A DNA stretch of 64,000 bases from Liquidambar formosana. Taxonomy: Eukaryota; Streptophyta; Magnoliopsida; Saxifragales; Altingiaceae. Positions 36,201-48,608 of this stretch are shown in pieces. Position numbers and translations under genes: made by a program. A model generated the notes under the pieces. The model ran no database searches. It saw nothing but the letters and a program-made list of their open reading frames with translations, and had not been told where the DNA came from. Location: assembly GCA_039720395.1 (NCBI GenBank), contig CM077824.1, positions 20,297,046 to 20,361,045 on the forward strand. Direction: 5' to 3'. Numbering within the stretch: the stretch's first letter is position 1; the number at the start of each line of letters is the position of its first letter.

Positions 36201-36300
36201 GACCCTAGAAACTCAATGCAAGAGACTAGACTCAAAAAGAAAACAAAAAGACACATAAAATGACAAACCTTAGCTAAGGTGGCAAAAATGGGGTGTGACA
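33285..36300 (-). mobile_element. Large LTR insertion (TGTCACACCCC start), 3' end truncated
   Basis: On the minus strand it starts TGTCACACCCCATTTTTGCC at 36300. Near the other end it shares with 37310-40361 the block GATATGGGTGCCTATAGG..CCCATATCGTAACTTAG and AAAATGAGGTGGC, then stops about 190 bp short of that relative's end, next to copia RT. No target duplication was found, so a deletion probably removed the end. It includes the ~182-bp triplicated repeat at 34551-35095 and GC-rich hairpin words near 35510-35590. Confidence 0.6.
34551..35095. repeat. Three tandem units of ~182 bp
   Basis: Units begin near 34555, 34736 and 34919 at ACCCTAGAATCA-like starts and share ATGCAAGCTTGAACATG and ATTAACTAATAGAAGTATC. 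Identity is high between units 1 and 2 and lower with 3. They lie inside the large LTR. Confidence 0.85.
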
Positions 36301-36879
36301 CCTTGCGGGACATTCCTACTTGCTTAAAAATTTTAATGGTCCTGCAAGACACTTTCGTGCAAAACACCTTGGGGGACATTCCCACTGGGATGAAAACCAC
36401 TCCCACTATCTTCAGCGACTATAGGATGAGGAACTAATTCCCTACCTTGCTTGAAGATGGTAAGACATCTTCACATTCCTCTAACACATAAAGTTAAAGA
36501 TTCTAACTAGTGCCACCTATGATAGGGAAATCATTCTCTAATGAAATCAACATTGCTCGACTCTATTTCAGTCATTCCTTCATCAAGATGTTCATCATAC
36601 ATCAAATAACCATTTGAGCCTTCAAAATATTTTATAAAAATGTTTTTATTGCTCTAGGGTTAAGCTCTTCACACTTATGGAGAATGATGTGAACAATCCT
36701 TCTAACCCCCAAAGGGTATAAATGTCCCAAAAATTAGGCTTTCGCATGCCATCGCTCATAAAAGGTTGAAGAAACTAACTAAAAAGGCATTCTAATAAGG
36801 ATATAAGCAATAGTTAAAAAGAGTATCCCTCAAAAGGATACTAGGAGGTTAACTTACGCAATTATCAGTTTAGCCACAA

Positions 36880-37300
36880 CTAGAAAAGTCTTATAAATAC
36901 TCTCCACTACACTATTATGCTGCGAAGTGCCAGAAATAAAGAGTTTTCTTTGCATTCCCATTTCTTCACATAGTTCCCTGAACTGATTAGATAAGTGCTC
37001 GTGCCCTTGATTAGTCTTAAGAGTTCACAAGTTTCTATCTTTCTAATTCTCAACCTCCACTACAAAGTATTTGAAAGAATCCAAAACTTCATAGCGGTGA
37101 GCAATTAGATGGACACAACCATATCGCATATAGTTATCGATCATAATAAGGAAGTCAGAAGCACCAAAAGTGCCTTAACATACATAGGGTCGTAAATGTT
37201 TAAGTGGACTAACTCTAGTGATTAAGTAGCTCAAATAGCCTTACTTAAAAGGCTTCCAACATGCTATACTAGATAAACAAGACACAACCACAATGTAGGT
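36880..37300 (-). pseudogene. Copia integrase remnant
   Basis: The minus-strand reading contains NQGHEHLSNQFRELCEEMG and GTSQHNSVVER, matching the copia integrase core around its second Asp region and the conserved GTPQHNG.AER motif (changed here to GTSQHNS). Stops are present. The linker region towards RT continues to about 36310. Confidence 0.8.
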
Positions 37301-37309
37301 CAACCTTAG

Positions 37310-40300
37310 TGTAGACACCCTATTTTCACCCCCATAAGATCATGATAGCATTTGGTTAGGTTTAGAAGCATCTAGGAGTCCCTAAGCATTAAAGGACACT
37401 TTTGCCCTTTTAAGCTTTAGGAGAATAGGTCATCATTGCATGCATATCTTTGTCTCTCTGTTGAGTCTCATCACTTGCATTTAGTTTCGAGGATCATTTT
37501 GGATATGTGTGTCAAATTTGGTTCAATTCCAGATAGGTTTGGATAGTTAATTAGAACTTTTGCGACTTGAAGGGCAATTTCGTCTTTTACTTCATATATT
37601 TTCCAATTGACCTCCAGATTTGTTCCGAAGTGTTCCATTGATCTTAGAATGATGAAATGAGTCTAATTGAAGTACCAATTTAATTTATTGATAGGTTTTG
37701 GATTGGTTCACTACATCACCCTATGGTTAATTGACATTTTTTCGGGTAATCGCCTCATGAAAACCCAGCCACCTGATCGTGGTTAGGGATTTTTGGTTCG
37801 AGAATATTCTAGGCTTATTTGACATTGAATCCTTGAAATTTTGGCTTTTGAATCACTCAAATCGGAGTTAAAATGAAGAATTTGTGTCCGTTTGAAGTTC
37901 GGAGTCTGAAATAGGGCTAGAATTTCAAAAACCTGAGGAAACCTGAGATTGGTCTCGGGTGACCGGTTCACCCCAACCGGTCACCTCGAGCACTCCGTCC
38001 TGATTTGTCTCTCTTTGAGTTTTTGACAGAGTGGGACTCTACCACTCTGAATTTCAGCTTTCCAAAGGACTTCTAAGCCTATTGGGAGGTGGTTTTAGTT
38101 GTTTAACATTCATGGGATTTAATTACAGCCCAAGATTGGTTTTATGGTGAATTAATCTCAACCATTGGTTCATATGGTTGGTTGGTTATAAATAGAGGCT
38201 CATTCATCAGCATAAGGGGCTTTTGACATATCATATTCATTAGAGAGCTAGGGAGAACGAGTTTGCACACACCCATATCACTTGGAGGAGGCTTTCTACT
38301 GCAATTTCAAAGGAGAACTAGAAGGGAACCAAGCCAAAAAGAAAGAAGAACACAGCAAAGACCTTTGCTTTGTTGTAAGTCTCCTTTGCATCTTTCTACG
38401 ATTCCTTCTTCTTCTACTCCATTCTCTGCATAGTTATAGCTTAGGATTGATTTAGGAATCATATATACTATATATTTTAGAGTGTATATGATTCAAATAT
38501 GATGTAAAAGCATACTAGTGGAATAGGATTGCGAATTGCTTGCTGTTAGGATAGTTTCTCTCTTAAGATAGAGGTACGTTTTGTACATAAAATTAATTGA
38601 TGTGTTTAGGCCGTTTTCTCTTCATGGTTCAATTATATGCATGATTTTAAGCATCTTTTGTATAGGACACTTGCTGTGTAAGCCTCATCTTCATAGGTGT
38701 ATGGATGATTATTCTTTTCGAGGATAATTATCGTTCTTAAAGAGTGAGGTTGTGCATAGGTGCTTTCTAGAGTGTTTAAGTGCGCTGTGAGTTTCTTTAC
38801 ATTCTTAGGTATATATTTTACGTAGGATATGTGAAGAAATCATTCATGCGGAGTGGTTTCTACGTAAAATTATCTCCGGATAGTTTTACTTAAAAAAGTT
38901 CGCTGTAAGGATGATTATTTCACATTCTTACATAGAATACTTACCTAAGGCATCATATTAAATTTTATTTTCATGTTTTGAATTGTCATATGATATTTTC
39001 ATCGTGGTAATTCATATTTAGCATGTTTTTTGATAGTTTTGTGCATGTTAGGGTGTTTAGAGCATATAAGAGCATATTAGTATTTTATTTCTCTTTTGAT
39101 TTTTGTTATTTGCATGAGTATTAGGTCATTATATACATATTTAGTATTCTGTCTAGATTTGAATTAGGTCTTCTAATGATGATTTAAGCATGAATATGGT
39201 TGGTTTGAACTTAATAATTGCCCTATAGAATACATAGGGTGATTAATTGGTGTTTTCTCGATGTTTTGGGATAATTTGCATATGGTGAGTGGTTCATGGT
39301 AAGTTTTTTGTGAATTGTTCTCTTCTCCCCCTTAGGGTTATTGTCTTTACTTTGGATTAGAAGTCCTAAGTTTCCAATTTTCATAAAATTCTGTTTTACT
39401 TGGAGTTCTATTCTCTTTTGAATTCAAATCACTTTGGAAGTCTATTTGAATTAGAATTCTATTCTTTCTCAAATACCTACTTTTTCTCAAACTATTTTTG
39501 GAAACTCCTAAGTTTTTAAAACCTTTCTTAAGTTGGAAACTTAGGGTTTATAGTTCATTGTAAAGGGAGTAACCCCTTCTTAATCAAACTACGTGGACTT
39601 TGATCCTTACATCTTTGTATGTAAGGTACGTAGGCGCTCATTTGATGTTCAAGTCCACCCTAGGATACTAAGTATCCTAAGTTTTCTTTTTTCTTTCTTT
39701 TTATCCATTTGTCCATCACATATATTACTAGAGGAGTAGGATGGATCCATGCTTATTCATTTATCCATCACATATTTGCTAGAGGAGTAGGATGGATCTG
39801 TTTCTCATTCTCTATCTTTCTATTGCTTTCCATACCTCTCTTATTTGTTCATGGATGTTTACATGTTTTATGGGTGTTTACATGCTTTTTGGATGTTTAT
39901 GAATGGATGAATGATTATGGATGATTCTTTACATATGCATGGTGACTAATTAGGAAGTAATTTAAATAGCCCATATAAATTCAGAGACCCATTTTGGGGC
40001 GATGTGGGTGCCTATAGGATGTTTCCTAAAAGATTCCCACATCGTAACTTAGTCTCTGAATCCTCTCTTATTTTGTAAGACTTGCTTTTCCTTGATCGGA
40101 GTCATGTGTTTGGTTTTCAAAGGTTTTCCTTAAAACTATATTCAAGGTTTTCCTTTTTTCCTTAAAAAATGAGGTGGCGACTCCTTGTTTGTTATGTTTT
40201 TGTGAACCTTTTAAAAACCAGATTTTTATTAATTTAAATTTCTACAAGTCTTTTTAAAAGAAGGGTTTTCCTTCCCCCCAGATCGAAACCTGTGGTTTAC

Positions 40301-40361
40301 ACTTAGCGAGTAGGCCCCAAAAAGCCTTTTTGAGCTAATCGATTATCTTTTCATGTCCACA
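37310..40361 (+). mobile_element. Large solo LTR (~3.05 kb) inside the copia element
   Basis: It starts TGTAGACACCC and ends TGTCCACA. It splits the copia sequence between protease and integrase. The flanks are cttag and tctag, a weak match (3/5), so the borders are likely but not proven. It contains a hairpin at 37954-37990 (TGACCGGTT/AACCGGTCA) and a late block shared with the LTR at 33285-36300. The short frames inside show no protein motif. Confidence 0.65.
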
Positions 40362-40739
40362 TCTAGCTTGGCAAATAGAATGAATATTCTTATTGACAAT
40401 AGCAATATAAGATAAGCAAAAAAAGAATCATATTGTTAAACTCTAAAGTGAAACATGTCCAAGAAATAAACAATACTATCACAAAATATCCAACCATCTA
40501 CTTCTAAAACAAAAAAATATCTAAAATTTAAGAATGCTTAAACTGGTAGTAGATATACTGATTATCAAGCACATAAAACTAATTGTGTAGAAATAAGATG
40601 CGCCCTATGCATAATTGAAGATAAAACAAATCCAACTTCAAAAACTTCTACATTAATGCTATTACCTATACACTCTGTGGGCACCAACTCAAAATAGCGA
40701 TAATCTACTAACCTTACACCATCTCAAGATACATATTTA

Positions 40740-41300
40740 GTTGCACCCGCATCTGAATCCACATAAGGTTAAAACGGGCAACTAAATTATGATCACATAC
40801 ACAAATGCAGAGAAAGTTTGGCAAAAAGATACCTACTTTGGCTCAATGCATTTACGAGCAAAGTGTTTCAACCTTTTACAATTATAGCATATTATTTCAG
40901 ATAACCCTTTTATCCTTGGTAATAGGATAGTACACATACTCCCCTATTAGATTAATAAGAACGCTGCTTAACATAATAAAATGCGTGTGGGGCAATACAC
41001 ATTCCCCAATAAGATCAATAAATATGCTGTTTAGCATAGTAAAGCGTACGCTACGATCTATTTTAAACCAAGAATAGTGGGCCTCAAACTCATAAAGTCA
41101 AGGCAGTGTAAGGTCATATACCCATCCACAGGTCGGATTACAAAACTGGTCAAAATATCCAGGAGCACTTGCTCATTTAGAAGGTATTGATTTTCTAAGC
41201 CATATGTATGCTAGTCATCATTTCATTCATATTGCGCAGTGTTGACATTATTATTTACACATCTTTCTATTCGTTTCGAAAACCCAAATGAAAATTATTA
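40740..41300 (-). pseudogene. Copia gag end and protease start
   Basis: The CX2CX4HX4C knuckle CYNCKRLKHFARKC lies at 40889-40836, followed by a degenerate protease active-site motif (DSDAGATKYVS, an inserted residue in DSGAT). Upstream, 41300-40900 shows decayed gag-like sequence. 41300-42172 is unassigned. Confidence 0.75.
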
Positions 41301-42172
41301 TCCTTCCCACACACCAAGTTCAAAATGTGTTGCTATTACTCATAATCATCTCCCGATGGTGTAGGTTAGGAGTACAATTCTCAATTGTTTTTCGAACAAA
41401 TATATATATTAGGAGGAACAAATTCTCAACTAATAACATCCACGATATTATATTAACATAATAATATAATAAATTGCTCGATAAAAATAAGATGCAAGTC
41501 TCCACATGGAACCAGATTGATAAATTTTAAAACTTATGTTAAGAAAATTTCACATACATAATGCGCATCGTGAAACACTTCCCTTTGCATGGCTTCTCAA
41601 AATAGTACATGAAATAATACATTACATTCCCAAAAAATCTTGCTACAATGGATCTACTGCAATGAATAAATAAATGGGGATGTCGTGCCACACATTATGC
41701 CTCATAAAATAATCTTATACATCAAAAGTAAAGAAAACACAAGCTCTTTCCAAATTTACCAAAAATCCATCAATTTAATCCTAAAACTAATATGCTAACA
41801 CATAGCAAACAAAAGGTCCTTTAAATGGATGGTTAGATCACGCTCAATCCTAATGGAAGCGTGCCAATAAGTCTCATAAGGTGGGTAAAATATTGACGGC
41901 AATCAAATTGCACAACGCAATAAAATAATTAACTACACAAATTAATTAAATAATTACCACATGCAGTTAGGTGATGCATAATAAATCCACGTCGCGTAGC
42001 TCTCTCAATGACACATACCCACTCTCATATGGTCAAACAAAATTAACACAAGCTTTGGAAATTTTTAATTTGCATAAAATGATTTTATTTTAGTTTTCAA
42101 TAAGGAAAAAACACACAAAAATTAGGTAAATAAAAAATCCAGAAGTTGATATGGGAGGTGCAGCAAGCTAGG

Positions 42173-44181
42173 TGTGAGCGCTATGGCTTTGCACTAATGC
42201 GAAGCACGCGGGAGTCGCCACCCTAATTTAGTTTTGGGAACTGATTGTGCCATTCTAGCGGGTTCAAATTCATCATGTTCGAATCACAAATTCGAGGTCC
42301 GAAGTTTAGGTACACTGTTAGGAAGGTGTTAGGCACCCAATAATGCCCGATTAAGAAATCGGCCTCCACAAACGTTCGTTGGCTTTAATTAATAAGGGAA
42401 ATCTAATTGAATTCAACCTAGGAATACGAATATGCAATAATATGTCCAGGCACACAAATGATAACAAAATAATAGTAAGAGAGAAAGACAAATTATACAG
42501 GGCTCAATAGCTTTTAAACAAAGAGAAATAAACTTTCTGCCTTAATTAGGATGCGTACGCACCATTATAAGGTGCATACGCACCTAAGTAGCTTTCCTAT
42601 ATCCTTGCAACAAAACAACATTTAAACAAACAAATACTAACGTATATTAAATAAATAGACACTACCATTAAACAAACCAAATAACAACTAACAAATAAAT
42701 ACTAATATATATATTATCAAGATGGTGGCAGTGCGTAGGGATTTAAAGCTAAATGACAAACCTAATAGAATATTATAAACTAGTAAAGATAAGATGATAA
42801 AATAATAAAAATAGAAACTAGTATTCAAAGCAATCAGAACCTAATAAAAAAGCCTATAGTCAAGATAATAAAATAGTAAAAAAGCAAGTATATCAATATA
42901 TTAAACAAACAAAAGGTAAAAAAATAACAAGGAAAAAGTAATAGAATAATAAGAAAACCAAGAAAGAAAAGGACGTATGTCTGAAAAGGAAACTTAAATA
43001 TGCGTACATACCATCCAAGGTGCGTACGCATCGATACGTTCCTTCTCCAAATTAATAAACAAACGATTACTGTCTGCCTTGAAAGTGTGTACGCATCACT
43101 AACAGGTGCGTACGCACCTACGTGCCAGAGTCACTTCGTCTTCAATCTCAGAACGGGCTGAAACTGAAAGTGTCAGGTTTTTAGTTTGTTATTGGCCAAC
43201 TTCTCTCTAACTTCTCTCAGTCATTTCTTAACCAATTTCAGTGATTTAAAAGCCGGATTAAAGCTCTCATGGAGTACTACAAGCTGCACGAATTGTTTAT
43301 CCAGAAACTCACAAAATCATGATCATATTCAAGCCCAAAGTTCTAGGTTTATAACCCGGCGGTTTTATGGTCCACACAAAATGAAAAGCATTCAATCATA
43401 TATACCTACTACATATGCCATGGTTAATCTTCGGCGTTTCTTTCATGCTCAAGAGGTAGAATAGTGAATATTAAGGTGGGTATGACTTACCCTCAGGTTG
43501 GAGTACTTCCAGTATCAACACGGTAATTCTCGCTTTGGCTCCTTGGATTGTAGCTCTAAGTTCTTTCCCCTTTTTCTCTGGTTTTCTGGTGTTTGGGTGA
43601 GTATCTGGTAAATGGTTTCCTCTCTTCTCTCTGGTTTCCAATTGATTTTTTGACTAATTTCTGACTAATTTCTGAACCCCTTAAAGTTTGAACCCCAAAG
43701 TCTAAACCCCTTCTTCTGTTAAGAGGGGTCTTATTAATAGGCTTAAGTGGTTAGATAAGTTAGTTCCTTCCATCAGAATCACAATCGCTCCCATGCGACC
43801 GTGGAGACTTGACGAGCCATCAGAATCACAATCGCTCCCATGCGACCGTGGAGACTTGACGAGCGACCGGTCACCTTCTCCTGTCCCCCACGCCCTTCAA
43901 ACTCGAGAGGTCGCCGATCCCTTTCCCCCTTCCCCATGCTCTTCAAACTCCAGGGAAAACACAAGTGTAGGGACTTGAGAAAGATGCAAGGTGCGTACGC
44001 ATACCCCTTGGTGCGCACACACATGTAATGAATGCGTACGCAAAAGGTGTGAATCAGGTTCTCAAGCTACAATCTAGGCAACTCGTTGGGAATTGCTTTG
44101 TTGATTTCTCAGGATACACAATAAACTCATCATTGGGATTCTAAATCATCTGATTAGGCGGTACAAAATGGGATGTCTACA
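42173..44181 (-). mobile_element. Solo LTR of the TGTAGACATCC family
   Basis: On the minus strand a 2009-bp LTR begins TGTAGACATCCCATTTTG and ends GCGCTCACA, like 31462-33032. The flanks ctagg (42168-42172) and ccagg (44182-44186) match 4/5. It holds many TGCGTACGCA-type palindromes and a perfect 47-bp tandem duplication at 43771-43864. Confidence 0.8.
43771..43864. repeat. Perfect 47-bp tandem duplication
   Basis: Two identical units (43771-43817 and 43818-43864) beginning CATCAGAATCACAATCGCTC sit directly before the palindrome CGACCGGTC. Confidence 0.95.
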
Positions 44182-44692
44182 CCAGGGTCACAAAAAAGCC
44201 CAAAAAATAATTCACAAATTTTCCAGGCCAACAAACACCCATGCACGTCCTCACACATGCGCAAGTGGGGTTCCCATAATGCATGTTTTCCAATTTAATT
44301 TATAATAAATTTTTTGGTAAAAATAAAAAAATTTAAAAATTACCAACAAATCAGAAATTAAATTTTATGAATTTAGGAATTAGCATGCAAATCGGAGTTT
44401 TACATCCTCTACATTCTTTTGCATTCTCCAATAGGTGGGAATGGGTGTCGCAATTTTTTGCACTTCATCTTCTACCTTAAGACAAATTCGCACCAGATTT
44501 GCACATTCAAGGGCCAACTTCTAAGGCTTATATCTTTCACATATGGTATCTAAATTGTGCAAATAATATGTCGTTGGAAAGCTCTCGCGACGTAGATTAC
44601 CAATCTACCAATTATATCTATTAATAACAAATCTAGGTGCATTAAAAATCAGCCCAAAGTTTCACAAAAAACACAATTTTAAAAAAAAAACC

Positions 44693-46031
44693 TGTTGTCC
44701 CAAGTAAATAACCCTAGAGGGGGTGAATAGGGTTTATGGCCAAATTGAAAATTAATAGCAAATTTAAAATCAAGTTATTGCAAGTAATAATAAATATAAG
44801 AACAAACAATAATAATGAGATTAAGAGGAAGAGAATGCAAACGATGTTAACGAGATTAATGAGGTTCGGCTTCCCGCCTATGTCCTTGCCTTAAGAGCTC
44901 ACTTGAGGATTCACCAATCCACTATATCAATCTCTTTCAGGGGTGGAGATCAAATATTTACACCACTAAGTGTTCTTCACCAACACTTGTTCAAGAACAC
45001 TCCTTAAGTGCTTACAAATTGGAGGTTCTCTCAACCCTTTGATACAAGAAGAATAGAGTTTGTTTTTGTGTTAATAAAGCTCTCTCAAAAGAGTAAATAC
45101 ATAGCAATTGATTGCACACTCAGTTTTTGATTGAATCTCAATGAATGCTCACAAGTGAAATTAAGGCTTGTAATAAATGATCTCGTTTTTAGTTCAATGA
45201 ATACTTATAAATGAGTTTAACACTTGTATATATATCCCAAGAGGTCAACATGACCGTTCTGTAGCAATAAATGCTCGGAAAGATCATTTAGTGGGCATTT
45301 AATGCTCAAAAGACCGTTTAAAAAACCAGCCATTATATGACAGCCCAAAGGTTTCAGTCATCTGAAATGAGGCTACTGAAAATTCCAGAGAAGGTGTAAT
45401 ATGAGTCCATTTGCTTATGACTTTCAGTCGTCTCAAAGACTCTTTCAGTCGTCTCAAACTATATTTCAGCCGACTCAAATGAGCCGTTTGAAAATTATAG
45501 AGAGGTAGCTTGAGACTTGGTCTATTTTCAATCTTTTGAAAGATTTTTCAGTCTGCTTAAATTCCTTTTCAATCATCTGAAACTTCTTTAGTCGTCTGAA
45601 TCAATGTTTCAGTCGACTTAAAGCTATTTTTAGTCGTCTAAAATTTCTTTTTCACAGACTTAAATAAAATCCTAAGGCATTTGGCTTTGGGATTAAGATC
45701 CCTTCTCTATAGATGATTATTATGATTCATTTAAGACTTAAATGCATGAACCTAAACTCTTGATCACATATGAACAAAAATTGAGATTAAATCTTACATA
45801 TTTGATCCTAACACTCTTAATAGAAGCTAGATTCTTCGCTTGATGTTCGTTTGAGTGTTAGTCAATCTTGACTTGTGTTCTTTGCTACTTTTTGGCTATT
45901 GACTAAGCATATATGTCTTTGATTCCTTAAATTCCTTAAGTACCTATCTTATATTGAATTTAGATGTTTATTAGGCCATCTAGTGCATTGTTATCATCAA
46001 AATCATGTGATTAAAACCTTTTAAGCCAACA
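44693..46031 (+). mobile_element. Solo LTR inside the copia 5' LTR
   Basis: A 1339-bp sequence starts TGTTGTCCC, contains CTAGAGGGGGTGAATAGGG, common near the start of plant copia LTRs, and ends AAGCCAACA. The flanks aaacc and taacc match 4/5. It interrupts the copia 5' LTR, whose remainder continues at 46032. Confidence 0.7.
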
Positions 46032-46472
46032 TAACCAAGCCTTTGTGTACATTCTACCATCACTATGTAAGTCGTAGGGATTATTACTAGAGTCGTCTCT
46101 TTATTCCACGCTTCCAAATCCATAAGGTCATGGTGATGCCTTAGAGAAAATACTAGAGAGAGAGGGGAGAGTGGCTGTACAGAATGATAGAGGGTGCATT
46201 GAAAGGCCATCCCTAATCTGTAGAGAAAGTCGCCTTAAATAGCTTCCTATAAGTCCTAAACCTAATAGGATTAGAGTTCCACACACAATAAGAAGCCCAC
46301 TCAATAGGAAACACTCATAAGGTCTAGCACCTGCATGTGGGCGGACCATGAGTTCGGGTCACGACCCAAATATTAATATAATTGATAACAATTGCTCATT
46401 TATGGGCATTTATCGATAAAGCAACTCTTAATCTCAGGTCAACATGATTTTTGGCATAGATCGTCTATATGA

Positions 46473-46854
46473 GAGTATCTCTAAGGGTACTAGCTATTTT
46501 TTTGCTACTTTAGCTAGCAAATTAATATTTTTTTAAAATAGCTACCTACCTATCCAAGTGTTTACTTCAAGGGTAGTAGTTATTTTTGAGCTATTTCAAA
46601 ATTTTTATTAATAATCTTCTTTTTTAATCATTTGGTGGAGAGATAAAAATGGAATGATGCATAAAGAGAGGATAAGTGTCACTTTTTTAACTCAAAGAAG
46701 TTTAGCTAGTGAATGTTCACTAGCTAAATGTAGCTAGTCGAAATGAAAATAACTAAAATAGCTCGCCATATAGCTAGCCCCTTGGAGAAGGAAAAATGTG
46801 TTTTGAGTAGCTAAAATAGCTAAGAGGGGTTGGATAGGTCCATTAAAGATGCTC
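46473..46854. mobile_element. MITE with GAGYATCTYTAAKGG ends
   Basis: The inverted ends are GAGTATCTCTAAGGG and the complement of GAGCATCTTTAATGG. The flanks are tga and taa, like a worn 3-bp Tourist/Harbinger duplication. The interior is rich in TAGCTA words. It interrupts one arm of an older palindromic element (see findings). Confidence 0.65.
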
Positions 46855-47760
46855 TAAGAAGGCTATTTAATCCAATAGTAAATTTCGTAAAATACGAATC
46901 GCAAGTAAAATTTTTGAAATGCACCTTATACTAAATCAGGTACACCTATTATTAAAAGGACTACTCATGTCATATTTGGGTAAAATAACATTTTGAAATG
47001 TTTAGGACATAACAATAAAACATAAGCAAAATTAGTGGAAGTTGGTGGGTCTTACTAGGATTGGTAACATGTGATGTTAGTATCAAAATATGACTGGAAT
47101 GACCACCCTATGAAAGCCATTGAAAAGTTCCCATTTAGCGCATCCGTACCAAAAAAGATAAAGAAAAAGGAGGCTCTATTGGCACCCTAAGACTTGGTTT
47201 TCATCCTCCACTTATTTTAAATTTGCCAAGATTATATAAAAATATAAAAAGTTTTCATGAAAATTGACTACATTGTTCATTAGAAAATATCATTTTGAAT
47301 TAATTTGTGTAATTTTTTTCCTCCAAAATGTGTCATTTAAATTGACTTTTTAGCCATTTAGAGTCTCTGTTTTATTTCTAAAAAAAATAATAAAAAACTC
47401 TATTTAAACAACAGATTTTGGAAAGCAACTCTTGGGGTGGCAATAGAAGCCCCTAAAGAAAAAAGGGTTACCCCCTGTTTGGCCCATACCCGAATGGAAT
47501 TTATGGGCTCTTCCAAGTTCCAAGGGACCGGAGTGAGACAGGTGGGGAGTCGGGTAAGGGTAAGGGGATTTAATGATTAACCCAATGAAGGGGTAAGGAT
47601 CAAGTGTTGCAAGGATTTGCATGTTTTCCTATGTTACAAAAGAAAAAGACAGAAGAGAACAAAAACTTTCAGTGGTGTCGAGCCCCCCCCGATCGGCCGT
47701 CAGAACGAAGACTTGTTGACACCTTAGGCCCTCCGTCCCTCCCGGTTCATCGTAGCCCGT
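46855..47760. other. Upstream region of ERGIC3, no gene seen
   Basis: AT-rich intergenic sequence with no recognised exon or element beyond the arm of the older palindromic repeat (46855-46930). GC content rises after 47450 towards the promoter. Confidence 0.45.
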
Positions 47761-47764
47761 ACAA

Positions 47765-47771
47765 TATAAAT
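47765..47771 (+). promoter_or_regulatory. Putative TATA box of ERGIC3
   Basis: TATAAAT in a GC-richer promoter stretch. It would place the transcript start near 47795-47800, consistent with the CT-rich leader and the GT donor at 47914. Confidence 0.45.
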
Positions 47772-47794
47772 CCATCCAACGGCGTAAATCCCGA

Positions 47795-48608
47795 GTTGTC
47801 TTTCAAAGCCTAAATCCCCCCCTCTCTGTCTGTCTGTCTCTCGCTCGCTCGCTCGCTCGCTCGCTCCGGCCAGCGTTGCAGGCGATTCAGAATCTACTTG
47901 TCAACTTCATTAGGTACGCCTTCTTCTATTCTTTTTTGTGTTGATCTTCAATTATTCTCTTTATGTTCCTCTGGTTTCTAATTGCAATCTTTTTCTTTGG
48001 CTCGGGAAAATTTTTCTTGGGAGTTTTTTCGGTCGAGACAAACGGAGCTTAATCGTTCATTTTTTATATGCCATGTGGATTTTCCCCATTTGGGTTGGAT
48101 TAAAAATCAATGAAATTTCGAATTCCTCAGTCTCATATGCTTAATTTTAGTAATAACGCATTGCTCTCTGGTTGTAAGGGCTCAAAAAAGTTTCTTATTC
48201 ATGCCTCACCAATTTTAGGTGACGAATTTGAATTTTTGGTTCGTGGGTCTGTTTGGGACTGATAATTGATTGGGGGGCATACAAATACTTTATCTTTAAA
48301 AGGACAAAACAGAAATCAAAAGCACCAGCAAACACAGCCAAATGGTTTATAAACTTCTAGATTTAAAATTATTTATCGATCAGTTCAAGTCCTTGTTGTT
48401 GGTAATTTCTACATTTGTGGTGATCTTAGCTGTAATTAGAAATTGGGCAAGTGTTTGGTGGCACATTTATATTTTATTTCTCTATCCCATGCCACTGGAT
48501 TATCTGATACAAGCCTAATGCTGGGTTTTTGTTCAATATTGTTTGTGGCATTTGTATTCAGGTGACAGGTTTTATTTAAGCTTATATATTTATAGTGAAG
48601 AGGTAAAG
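47795..48608 (+). other. ERGIC3: ERGIC3 5'UTR with intron
   Basis: A leader exon ends CATTAG before the GTACGCC donor (47914). An acceptor TTGTATTCAG at 48552-48561 leads into the exon holding the ATG at 48609. A 5'UTR intron of 648 bp is common in plant housekeeping genes. The transcript start is an estimate. Confidence 0.6.
47839..47866. repeat. TCGC tetranucleotide repeat in the 5'UTR
   Basis: About seven TCGC units following TGTC units, located in the untranslated first exon of ERGIC3. Polymorphism here could change leader length or translation. Confidence 0.9.

Larger units (their letters stand above)
29118..46378 (-). mobile_element. Decayed Ty1/copia element split by later insertions
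   Basis: On the minus strand the order is 5' LTR (46378 to 46032, broken by an inserted LTR), gag zinc knuckle CYNCKRLKHFARKC (40889-40836), a DSGAT-like protease site (~40790-40740), integrase core region (~37300-36880), reverse transcriptase (33265-33040), RNase H (~31300-30780), a long 3' untranslated part, a purine tract, and the 3' LTR (29630 to about 29118). The two LTRs share a block of about 350 bp (CCAAGCCTT..GGGTCG). The order gag-PR-IN-RT-RH is that of copia. Every domain has stops and frameshifts, so it is inactive. Nested LTRs account for most of the length. Confidence 0.85.

Noticed and set aside
43779..44028. Overlapping frames on both strands in GC-richer DNA
   Set aside because: They arise from the 47-bp duplication and LTR palindromes; no codon bias or motif.
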